Source: Myxococcota bacterium (GTDB lineage Bacteria > Myxococcota_A > Polyangia > HGW-17). From it: 8,243 nucleotides of DNA. The stretch is from positions 1-8,243 of the forward strand of contig JAHJLU010000648.1 of assembly GCA_018821745.1 (NCBI GenBank). Direction: 5' to 3'. How positions within the stretch are numbered: position 1 is the first letter of the stretch; every line of letters begins with the position of its first letter. Below are positions 1-6,100 of this stretch, one piece after another. The notes under the pieces were generated by a model. It was not told the DNA's origin, ran no database searches, and was given only the letters and a program-made list of their open reading frames with translations. The position numbers and the translations under genes were made by a program.

Positions 1-526
1 CATAACCTTCTTCGAAATAAACCCTACGGTGGTCACCTATGCCAGACGCTATTTCACCTACCTGCGTGACGCAAAGGCGACCGTGAAGGTTATCCTCGGT
101 GATGCAAGAATCCAGATGGAGCGCCAGCTAAAAGAGTCATATCGGGGTCACTACGACGTCATTGTTATCGACGCCTTCTCCGGTGACAGTATCCCCATGC
201 ACCTCCTGACCATGGAAGCCCTGGATCTGTATGGAAAACTGCTGAAGCCAGGCGGGGTCCTCGCGTTTCACACCAGCAACATGCACCTCGACATCCATTT
301 TCTTGTTCACAACATGGCCACCCGGCTCAATCTCCCCGCCTACCTGCTTGAGTCAAAGAGTGACCTCCCCCGGGAGATTTATGGGTCCACCTGGGTCATG
401 GTCACCACGAACAGGGAATTACCCCGGATCCCCAATGTTGCGCAGTTGATCAAAAAGTGGCCCGCATCCCACCACAAAACCATCTGGACCGATAACTACG
501 GCAGCATCCTCCAGCTCCTCAAGTAG
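1..526 (+). CDS. Spermidine-synthase-like domain protein, 3' end (5' end outside window)
   Basis: The frame is already open at the left edge (first full codon at base 2) and ends with TAG at 524-526, so only the last 174 residues are visible. The fragment has the C-terminal half of a class I methyltransferase/spermidine-synthase fold. FFEINP near the window start is the acidic strand-2 motif, LGDAR follows, then VIVIDAFSGDSIP with the acidic strand-4 site, then LLKPGGVLAFHTSN. The wording DAFSGDSIPxHLLT and LKPGGVLAxHxSN matches the large bacterial family in which this domain is fused behind a multi-span membrane transporter-like domain, not the short free-standing polyamine synthases. Enzymatic substrate is unknown; many members of the fused family have no proven polyamine activity. 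A GTG at 29 lies inside the conserved fold and is not a credible start. It converges on the next gene, 93 bases away. Confidence 0.85.
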   Translation, partial: ITFFEINPTVVTYARRYFTYLRDAKATVKVILGDARIQMERQLKESYRGHYDVIVIDAFSGDSIPMHLLTMEALDLYGKLLKPGGVLAFHTSNMHLDIHFLVHNMATRLNLPAYLLESKSDLPREIYGSTWVMVTTNRELPRIPNVAQLIKKWPASHHKTIWTDNYGSILQLLK

Positions 527-568
527 CACGCGCAATTCAATTCTGGAGGGGTTCACGCTGCCGAACTT

Positions 569-607
569 CGGGCAATGGGCGATACAGTGCCTGCCGGTGA
601 TTGCCCG
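569..607. terminator. Possible bidirectional hairpin between convergent genes
   Basis: CGGGCAAT at 569-576 is the exact inverted complement of ATTGCCCG at 600-607, with a 23-base loop that could form a small inner GGC/GCC pairing. It lies in the short gap between two convergent genes, where a shared terminator is expected. No T-run follows on either strand, so it is not a canonical intrinsic terminator. The loop is large, and chance is a fair alternative. Confidence 0.3.
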
Positions 608-619
608 GTTGGTGATCTC

Positions 620-2416
620 TCAAGGATTGATGAGAATGAACTCATCGAGAGTCCTGGAAATTTCCTTCTTCATCGCCTTTACATCTTCAGGAAAAACAAT
701 GGGGTCTTCGAGCTCTTTGAGAATCTTGTTGAAGACGTCCAGCGCGGAAATAGCGATCTTGAGCACATCCGGGGAATTGGAGAGATTGAATCCCAACTGG
801 ATCTGGTACACATATTCCCTCCAATATCCTTCCATGTTGGGACAAAATGCCGGGTTCTCGGCAATATACTCGTCGAGGTGCAAAAAGACCTCTGTCGCAT
901 GAAAGGCAAGTGCGATGCCGATATCACAAGCGGTGTACTGAACCAGCTCGGAGTCAACGTCGCACCGGTCCGCCAGGTTGAGGAAATGGAGCACGTCGTT
1001 GAGTTCCTCTCCCTGCATGTGACGGGCCATGGCCCGGTAAAAGGCGAAGATGGCGCGGTTCAGCAGGAGGCGGGTGTTTATTGGATCCATCTGTGTGAGG
1101 AGGTCCAGCGCGAAATTCCCCTCTTCGATGTTCCCCGATTCCCAGGCACTGCTGAATTGTTCTGAAAGGAGGCTGAAGGCCTCTGTCTCATCGGGACCCA
1201 CGGCCGGCGACGGCACGACTACATACATGGGCAGCACAAAGATGGTCCCACCGCACTGAGGACAGCAATGCTCGTCATCATCCAGTGTGTCAAGGCGTAC
1301 CTTGAGAGTACACATGGGACACCACACTTCGGAGGGAACGTTGATGGGCCGGGACGCCAGAAAGTTCAATAAAAACGTCTTGAGGGGGTCGAGGGATATC
1401 AGGTCCCTTTGGGAGGGCGACAAAGCCTTCTCAATCAAACTGATGTCATCGCAAATGCCCTGCAGCCGCTTGACGATGTCGCGACGATCGACGAACCGGT
1501 AGTTCTGACGGAGCACGTCCGGGACCTTGGCGATAAAACTCTTCAGGGTGAACTCCATGGTGCCCAGGGCATGGAGCGCCTGCAGCACCACCGGCCGGTC
1601 GGAAGTCCCTAGCGTGAGCGCCTGCTCAAGTGCAGAGAGGGCGACGGGGAAGTGCTCATCGGCGAACCCCGTTCGAATAGCCTGGAGCGCTGCGACGACA
1701 CCGAGATTGAACCACAGCACGGGCGACTCCTCCAGTAAGCTCACCATGTCCCTCGCCGCCCGCGTGGCTTCGTCGAATTTTCCGCTTCTCGTCGCAATAA
1801 GAAAATCAGGGAGGGCGGTGAAATATGCCTCCATCTCTTCAGGAGACAGCGCCTCAACCTCTTCCTCCGGAGGCACCAGAGCCCTCAGCACAAAAACCTC
1901 GAAGCGGCACTTCGGGCAGTGCATGGAGATGATTGCGTCCGAACGGATCTTGAGCGGCCGATGGCAGCGGTAGCAAAAATATTCTTCAGGCGTCAGGGCC
2001 TGCAGTTCAGCCAAGGCGGGGGCTTTTCCCGCTTCGGTCACTACCACCGGAGCGAGCAGGGTTTCACTGACCGGTGGCTCCGCGGCGACATCAGGGAAGG
2101 GGTCATTCCCTTGCGCAGCAGGTAATTCCCTGCGTCGCTGCGTGTTCATCGCGTCGATGGAGAAGCTCATGGTGAGAGGGGACGGTTCGCTGGAAAAGCT
2201 CAGCCGCGCAGGGGCCGGGTTTGCTTCAGCCTCAGGAGACGCGTCCAGCGCCCCGGAGAAGACATCATGGGATGATGACGACTCAAAGCAGCTTCCGCAG
2301 TACTCCTTCGAGTTCAGCGTGTCCCCGTCCCCAATGCGCCGCTCATAGGTGCTACGCAGAAAACCTTTATCGTTCAAATGGTTGCAGTGGGGACAAACCC
2401 ACAGTTGCCCTGGCAT
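620..2416 (-). CDS. Triple zinc-ribbon protein with duplicated ribbon-plus-helical modules
   Basis: I do not recognise a named family. The 598-residue product has no signal peptide or membrane segment, so it is probably cytoplasmic. It carries three C4 zinc ribbons: C8/C11 with C40/C43, C148/C151 with C167/C170, and C366/C369 with C385/C388 (plus an extra C384). A low-complexity Ser/Pro/Ala/Glu linker fills about residues 45-140. Ribbons two and three each lead into a hydrophobic strand (VFVL at 174, IFVL at 392), a VP, an acidic stretch and then 150-200 residues of amphipathic helices resembling TPR-type repeats. This points to a duplicated module. The start is ATG at 2414-2416, because GGGAGGT lies at 2421-2427. 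An in-frame TTG at 2593 would add 59 residues but has AT-rich, uncharacteristic codons and no conserved look. Ribbons plus helical repeats suggest protein or nucleic-acid binding, but no function can be assigned. Confidence 0.85.
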   Translation of the reverse strand: MPGQLWVCPHCNHLNDKGFLRSTYERRIGDGDTLNSKEYCGSCFESSSSHDVFSGALDASPEAEANPAPARLSFSSEPSPLTMSFSIDAMNTQRRRELPAAQGNDPFPDVAAEPPVSETLLAPVVVTEAGKAPALAELQALTPEEYFCYRCHRPLKIRSDAIISMHCPKCRFEVFVLRALVPPEEEVEALSPEEMEAYFTALPDFLIATRSGKFDEATRAARDMVSLLEESPVLWFNLGVVAALQAIRTGFADEHFPVALSALEQALTLGTSDRPVVLQALHALGTMEFTLKSFIAKVPDVLRQNYRFVDRRDIVKRLQGICDDISLIEKALSPSQRDLISLDPLKTFLLNFLASRPINVPSEVWCPMCTLKVRLDTLDDDEHCCPQCGGTIFVLPMYVVVPSPAVGPDETEAFSLLSEQFSSAWESGNIEEGNFALDLLTQMDPINTRLLLNRAIFAFYRAMARHMQGEELNDVLHFLNLADRCDVDSELVQYTACDIGIALAFHATEVFLHLDEYIAENPAFCPNMEGYWREYVYQIQLGFNLSNSPDVLKIAISALDVFNKILKELEDPIVFPEDVKAMKKEISRTLDEFILINP

Positions 2417-2696
2417 GATGACCTCCCGTTGGCAAATACTGCCGGTGGCGACACTTACACATAAACAATTCAAACCATGTTTTTTTATTTTAACCAAGTA
2501 CTTTTGAATATATGACTCGGTGTGTGACACTTTTGTTCCCAGTTTACGTTTGATAATCCCCGGCAGCGCACGTCTTGCCAAACATATTTGCAATAGAACA
2601 GATGACTCGGGCCACCGTGGTAATAAAGTTGTCTGCCGTCCCCTGGCTTGAAAATCCGGGAAGGAGGGAATGGAATTAGCGCCTCCAGGTCCTGGG
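2417..2696 (-). promoter_or_regulatory. AT-rich leader of the zinc-ribbon gene
   Basis: This 280-base gap holds no convincing gene. The part nearest the gene (about 2455-2515) is strikingly AT-rich compared with its GC-rich surroundings, including a run of seven T/A pairs near 2480, and probably contains the promoter. I could not find a -35/-10 pair with good spacing. The ribosome binding site GGGAGGT sits at 2421-2427, five to six bases before the ATG. Two further oddities are a direct repeat ATGACTCGG (2512-2520 and 2602-2610) and an inverted pair ATTCAAA/TTTGAAT (2468-2474 and 2503-2509). No clear terminator for the lipoprotein gene ending at 2697 is visible. Confidence 0.4.
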
Positions 2697-3806
2697 TTAT
2701 TGGCGTGTGGTGAGGTTCAGGGACGAGGTTATGGACATGGCGACACCTGAATTTATGGCGGTTTTAATGGTGCCCTTCATGGAGAGGAGTCTCCCCGTGA
2801 GGCTGTTGAATTGTACCGTGGCACCCCCGGACATGGAGGGCATGGCGGCTGCTCCCTCGGGAAGCTGGCTCTGATCCGTGAGGGCGGCCAGGGTCGTTTT
2901 GAGGGCGGCGATCCCTTCCACGAGGCTCTCCATGGAGAGGGTGATTTTCATCATGGGGGCCTTGAGCGTGGTCTGCGCCCCGGCGTTCATTTTTCCCCCG
3001 GGGAGGCGGAAGAGCCCCATGAAGCGCTTGGGGATGATGTCCATGCGGCGATCACTTGCGGTCACCGTGATGGTCTTGATGGGGGTAATTTTCTTGACCG
3101 AGGCGCCCCCGGACAGGGTGCCACTCTTGGGGTCAAACTTCGCATAGACGGTCACCTCTTCGTCACCCGAGGAGGCTGTAGCGGAGGAGCTGTTTTTACT
3201 GACCGAAGCGCGGACCAGGAACCGCTCCCGGGATTTGGTCTCGACCACGTAGAGCTCTTCCGTGAACTCGACGACTCCCTTTTGGGTTATGGTCCCCGCA
3301 ACGGAGAGTCCCGACCGTGGGAGCCCCTTGCCCGAAGCCATGAGAGTATTCTGTGGCATGGCATAGACGGAGAAGGAGTCAACGGTCAGGGTAAAACCCG
3401 CTGAGCCGTCCTCGTTTACGGTGGTGATGTTCATTGTGAAGTCAGTGACGGTCTTGAACTTGGTGGACAGGTTGATCCCCGGTACCATGCCTCCCCGGCC
3501 CATGCCAATTCCACCTGTGCCGCCCATGGAGATGGCGATGGCGGTGGTCTCCTCCGAGGTGTATTTCCAGGTCGCCCCCTTGGTGAAGGTATACTTCAGA
3601 TCGACAAGGGGGCCCTTTCCCCGGTGTGTGGTGACAGTGGCAGCGGGGACTGCACCATCGGGTGCGGTGGTCGCGTCATCTGGCCCGGTGTTCGAGTTCT
3701 GGCCGCCCTGGGGAGCGCTGTTTCCCTGGGGGTTTGTCCCCCCTTCAGGCGGGACGCAGGCAAAAAGTGCGAAGAGGGGAAGGATAAAAGTAAGAATATG
3801 TTTCAT
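2697..3806 (-). CDS. Secreted lipoprotein of unknown function (DUF6263-like)
   Basis: The 369-residue product starts with MKHILTF, a short hydrophobic stretch, and the lipobox LFAC with lipidation at C17. Val at +2 gives no inner-membrane retention signal, so outer-membrane anchoring is likely. Residues 20-60 form a Gly/Asn/Gln/Pro/Ala-rich tether. The rest looks like an all-beta secreted domain: VDLKYTFTKGATWKYTSEE at 68-86, a Gly/Met-rich insert at about 93-110, and a C-terminal stretch FNSLTGRLLSMKGTIKTAI ending in SITSSLNLTTRQ. The phrases G-x-x-W-x-Y and a late 'x-TG-x-x-x-S-x-x-G' resemble DUF6263 lipoproteins, recalled from memory and not verified. The start ATG (3804-3806) is preceded by AGGAG at 3814-3818, seven bases away. 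It contains no catalytic motif I can name. It appears to be a single-gene unit, with a decayed gene upstream. Confidence 0.85.
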   Translation of the reverse strand: MKHILTFILPLFALFACVPPEGGTNPQGNSAPQGGQNSNTGPDDATTAPDGAVPAATVTTHRGKGPLVDLKYTFTKGATWKYTSEETTAIAISMGGTGGIGMGRGGMVPGINLSTKFKTVTDFTMNITTVNEDGSAGFTLTVDSFSVYAMPQNTLMASGKGLPRSGLSVAGTITQKGVVEFTEELYVVETKSRERFLVRASVSKNSSSATASSGDEEVTVYAKFDPKSGTLSGGASVKKITPIKTITVTASDRRMDIIPKRFMGLFRLPGGKMNAGAQTTLKAPMMKITLSMESLVEGIAALKTTLAALTDQSQLPEGAAAMPSMSGGATVQFNSLTGRLLSMKGTIKTAINSGVAMSITSSLNLTTRQ

Positions 3807-3884
3807 AAGAGGTCTCCTGTGAAAAGCGGTTACGATGAGAGTAAAAAAATCTCAGGTTCACATACGCCGTACAGTCCCCTCTAT

Positions 3885-4197
3885 TCATTTACAATCAAAC
3901 CTTCGGTGTGGATTCTTCCACTGCCCCTTTGGGGTGTTACCAGTACCCCACTGCATATAGCAGCTTGCTCCTCCCGAGTTGTCTCCCATGAACGCACCGT
4001 AGCAGGTCCCCACCATGAACAGCTCGCCGCCGGATGAGAGGTGGAGGGAATGCATCAACTCCGCATTGGCGCTGTCCATTCGGTCCCTCTTGTCCTGAAA
4101 GGTCCCCTCCTTGTCGACCTTCAGAAGGAAATATGCCATTCGTGAGGCTGGTCAGATAGAAATTATCGCCGGAGTCAATGACGACCGGGGCCAGGCG
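3885..4197 (-). pseudogene. Decayed remnant of a beta-propeller repeat protein
   Basis: Two reading frames together give one recognisable protein. In the first frame (4197 down to about 4129) the translation reads APVVIDSGDNFYLTSLTNG, a typical propeller blade strand pair (compare DAAGNLYVTGYSSG in the gene at 6101). In the second frame, from about 4130, it continues FLLKVDKEGTFQDK, the expected next strand, and then a second blade with HSLHLSSGGELFMVGTCYG, ending at TGA 3885-3887. The Gly-Asp-Ala loop of about ten residues that normally lies between these parts is missing, so a small frame-changing deletion near 4129-4137 is likely. A TGA at 4198-4200 closes the first frame. The second frame alone could be called as an 84-codon gene from ATG 4139, but it has no ribosome binding site and starts mid-blade. 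The 5' portion appears lost. Confidence 0.6.
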
Positions 4198-4210
4198 TCA
4201 CTCTTTGGAT

Positions 4211-4798
4211 TTACTCGTCTTCGGGGAACTCCGGGAAGTACTTCGCCAGGCAGTCGGGACAGATCCCGTGGGAGAAGCTCACGTCGGCGTTCCTGGAGAT
4301 GTAACTCTCCACGCGGCTCCAGTACCCCTTGTCGTCGCGAATGTTCTTACAGTGCATACAGATGGGGAGCATCCCCGAGAGGGTCTTGATCTCGTCCCGG
4401 GCACGCTCCAGCTCTCGTATATGCTTCTGAAGCTCGCGGTTGGTCCGGGTGAGCTCGTTCTCCAGCTTTGCCTTTTCTTCGAGGAGGGTGGAGTGGGAGA
4501 GCATGATCCCTGCCCCTGCGAGGAGATGCCCTTCCCCGTGGGGGTGCATGGAGAATCGCACCCTCACGTGGCCCCCGTAGGAGTCAAGGAGGCTCAGTTC
4601 CAGCTCTCCAATCCCCTGGGAGAGTGAGGCCGCCGTGCCGGAAGACTGAATGTCAGTGAAGGGGCTCCCCAGCGGATCTCTCCCGAGGAGTGTGGTGAGG
4701 GCGGAAGAGGCGCCCCTCACCACTCCTTCGGTGTCCACGAGGCAGCACAGCACCACCTCGGAGGAGAGAAGGAAATTGATTATATCAGTTGATTTCAT
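4211..4798 (-). CDS. PAS, coiled-coil and C-terminal Cys4 signalling protein
   Basis: The 195-residue product has a PAS-like domain at about residues 5-100 (VVLCCLVDTEGVVRGASSALTTLLG, then a beta-rich part ending HLLAGAGIM), a charged coiled coil at about 103-140, and a C-terminal motif with C147-x2-C150, a conserved-looking IRDDKGYW, an ESYIS, FSHGIC and C180-x2-C183. This tail (LSGxLPICxxCKxIRDDKGYW) is one I recall at the ends of many PAS, GAF or receiver proteins from Desulfobacterota; it probably binds a metal. There is no kinase, GGDEF, EAL, phosphatase or DNA-binding domain. The gene overlaps the end of the B12-binding gene by 14 bases, which suggests translational coupling. A GTG at 4811-4813 would add five residues; I prefer the ATG at 4796-4798, although neither has a strong ribosome binding site. 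Confidence 0.85.
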   Translation of the reverse strand: MKSTDIINFLLSSEVVLCCLVDTEGVVRGASSALTTLLGRDPLGSPFTDIQSSGTAASLSQGIGELELSLLDSYGGHVRVRFSMHPHGEGHLLAGAGIMLSHSTLLEEKAKLENELTRTNRELQKHIRELERARDEIKTLSGMLPICMHCKNIRDDKGYWSRVESYISRNADVSFSHGICPDCLAKYFPEFPEDE

Positions 4799-5876
4799 TC
4801 CAGTATTTCTCACATGTGGCCACGCCGTCAGGGGCGGTGGGGCTGTAATGGTCTGCCCCCGTCTCTTTCCACACCGAGGGCATGAAGTTGAAGGCCTGCC
4901 CCCCCACGATGATGCGGCAGGGGTGCCCTGTCATCCTGTGGCGAAGCGCGTGCACCATCTCGGTAGCCGCATGGATGTTGAAGGGCATGGCCACGGAGAT
5001 GGCGACTATGTCGGGGATAAAGGAGTCTGCCAGGGTGAGGAGATCCGATATGGGAGTGTTGGCCCCCAGGTGAATAGTCTGCCACCCGTCGATGGTGAGG
5101 AGATCGCTGAACATGGCACCGCCGATGGAGTGAAACTCTCCGGGACCCGAGGTCACCAGCGCCTTGCCCCTGGTGTTTTTCGCGTCAAGCACGTGGTGGT
5201 ACCAGTAGGACATGACACGGTTCACCACCCCCGAGGCCAGGTGTTCATGGGCCACGGAGATCCGACCCGCTTCCCATCGCAAGCCAATCTCCACCATGGC
5301 CGGCGTGAGAGCATCGAGGTAAAAGCTTGCCAGCCCGCGGGAATCATTAATGTACTGCGCCCCAAGATCGATCACCCCCGAGGCATCCCCGGAGATGAGC
5401 AGCCCGATGATCTTCTCTCCCATCCCCCCGAAGGGTTCCCCAAACTCCGGCGCGTGCTCGGTGCGGGCACTGGACGCGGCGATGTACCTGTCATGGCCCT
5501 GGGCGTAGGTGTCGTAGATTGCCGTGAGTTCCGCCGCCGAGGCGGGGGAGAGGAGACTCCTGAGTGCATCGGACCAGGCGCCATAGACCGCCGGAAAGTA
5601 GGACCAGGAGAAGCCGTGGGCGTGGTAGGATCGGTAGACCCAGGGGATGATGGCGTCAAGCATGGACCATGCGTTGAATTTCATGACGTTAACCATCACC
5701 CCGTGGTGGTGCCGGTGGTTTGCGTAGAGCACCTCGAGGGGGTTCCCTCCGATGTACTCCCGAAGGTGCGGCGACAGTGCCATGGAGCGATTCACCGCGT
5801 CCACCAGCGCGCCCCCTCTCTCTTCGTATTCTCTCATTGCCTCGGAACTGATACGTGTCTCTTCAAAGAGCGTCAT
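4785..5876 (-). CDS. Cobalamin-binding sensor protein, CarH-type B12 domain
   Basis: This 363-residue cytoplasmic protein has three parts. Residues 1-145 are helical, with a histidine cluster H54/H56/H57/H58 and no known DNA-binding signature. Residues about 150-228 are a B12 cap helical bundle (LDALTPAMVEIGLRW). It contains W201 followed after nine residues by E211-H212, the W-x9-EH signature of adenosylcobalamin photoreceptors such as CarH. Residues 236-363 form the Rossmann-like B12 domain: E247-F-H249-S-I-G252 is an E-x-H-x-x-G version of the D-x-H-x-x-G motif, so H249 is the likely lower cobalt ligand; DIVAISV, VGGQ at 324-327 and GAD at 340-342 follow in the usual order. No methyltransferase or mutase partner is nearby, which favours sensing over catalysis. 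The ATG at 5874-5876 is preceded by a near-perfect ribosome binding site, GGAGGTGAT. The next gene overlaps its stop. A longer in-frame extension to TTG 5948 would run through the promoter and is rejected. Confidence 0.9.
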   Translation of the reverse strand: MTLFEETRISSEAMREYEERGGALVDAVNRSMALSPHLREYIGGNPLEVLYANHRHHHGVMVNVMKFNAWSMLDAIIPWVYRSYHAHGFSWSYFPAVYGAWSDALRSLLSPASAAELTAIYDTYAQGHDRYIAASSARTEHAPEFGEPFGGMGEKIIGLLISGDASGVIDLGAQYINDSRGLASFYLDALTPAMVEIGLRWEAGRISVAHEHLASGVVNRVMSYWYHHVLDAKNTRGKALVTSGPGEFHSIGGAMFSDLLTIDGWQTIHLGANTPISDLLTLADSFIPDIVAISVAMPFNIHAATEMVHALRHRMTGHPCRIIVGGQAFNFMPSVWKETGADHYSPTAPDGVATCEKYWNEIN

Positions 5877-5877
5877 A

Positions 5878-5886
5878 ATCACCTCC
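5878..5886 (-). promoter_or_regulatory. Strong ribosome binding site of the B12 gene
   Basis: GGAGGTGAT on the minus strand is complementary to the 3' end of 16S rRNA over nine bases and lies just before ATG 5876. It fixes the start of the B12-binding protein against the longer in-frame alternatives upstream. Confidence 0.8.
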
Positions 5887-5889
5887 CAT

Positions 5890-5912
5890 CCCGGGGGTAC
5901 ATCTCGCCCGGG
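5890..5912 (-). promoter_or_regulatory. CCCGGG inverted pair in the B12 operon leader
   Basis: CCCGGG occurs at 5890-5895 and 5907-5912, separated by 11 bases, exactly between the predicted transcription start and the ribosome binding site. Each is self-complementary, so the two could pair as a leader hairpin or serve as an operator with sites one helical turn and a half apart. Its role is inferred only from position. Confidence 0.35.
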
Positions 5913-5918
5913 CCCCAT

Positions 5919-5948
5919 ATTATACACATCCCCGGTCCCCCAAAGCAA
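5919..5948 (-). promoter_or_regulatory. Sigma70-type promoter of the B12/PAS operon
   Basis: Read on the minus strand, TTGCTT (5943-5948) is a -35 element and TATAAT (5919-5924) is a perfect -10, separated by 18 bases. Transcription would start near 5912, giving a leader of about 36 bases before the ATG at 5876. It matches three of six -35 consensus bases plus all six -10 bases. Confidence 0.7.
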
Positions 5949-5988
5949 CCCTTTCAGTGTTCTCCCCTCTTAAGGATCTGCAGGGACA

Positions 5989-6019
5989 ATTCAGACCAGG
6001 TTTTTTGCAGGGTCTGAAT
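5989..6019 (-). terminator. Nine-base-pair hairpin downstream of the propeller gene
   Basis: On the minus strand ATTCAGACC and GGTCTGAAT form a perfect nine-pair stem around a 13-base loop containing six A residues. It lies about 80 bases after the stop of the large gene and about 40 bases before the promoter of the B12 operon, where transcription should end. The usual T-run after the stem is absent, so it may be a Rho-assisted or 3'-end-stabilising hairpin, or a protein-binding site for the promoter downstream. Confidence 0.4.
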
Positions 6020-6100
6020 CGCCACTCCTTTATTTTGGGATAATACCCTTGGATGCACAAGGTTTTTCGACCCCTGGACTGCGTGAGAAACTCTGCGGAT

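Noticed and set aside
575..1165. Open frame on the plus strand inside the zinc-ribbon gene
   Set aside because: The minus-strand product has ribbons and coherent helices, while this frame shows no domain and lies wholly within it.
2565..2582. Sigma54-like TGG-N10-GC element on the minus strand
   Set aside because: The GG and GC spacing fits, but the conserved TT before the GC is absent and no activator site is visible; chance is the simpler reading.
2417..2593. N-terminal extension of the zinc-ribbon protein from a TTG at 2593
   Set aside because: A strong ribosome binding site sits just before ATG 2416, and the extension is AT-rich and unlike the coding sequence around it.
5884..5948. Longer start of the B12 protein, up to TTG 5948
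   Set aside because: The extension would be encoded by the promoter itself, and the ATG at 5876 has a near-perfect ribosome binding site.
4650..6017. Long open frame on the plus strand opposite the B12 and PAS genes
   Set aside because: It is a by-product of GC-rich codons in the two real minus-strand genes; its translation is rich in His, Gly, Pro and Val with no fold-like pattern and has no ribosome binding site.
6047..6067. Five-pair stem followed by five T residues on the plus strand
   Set aside because: The stem is short and there is no plus-strand gene upstream for it to terminate.
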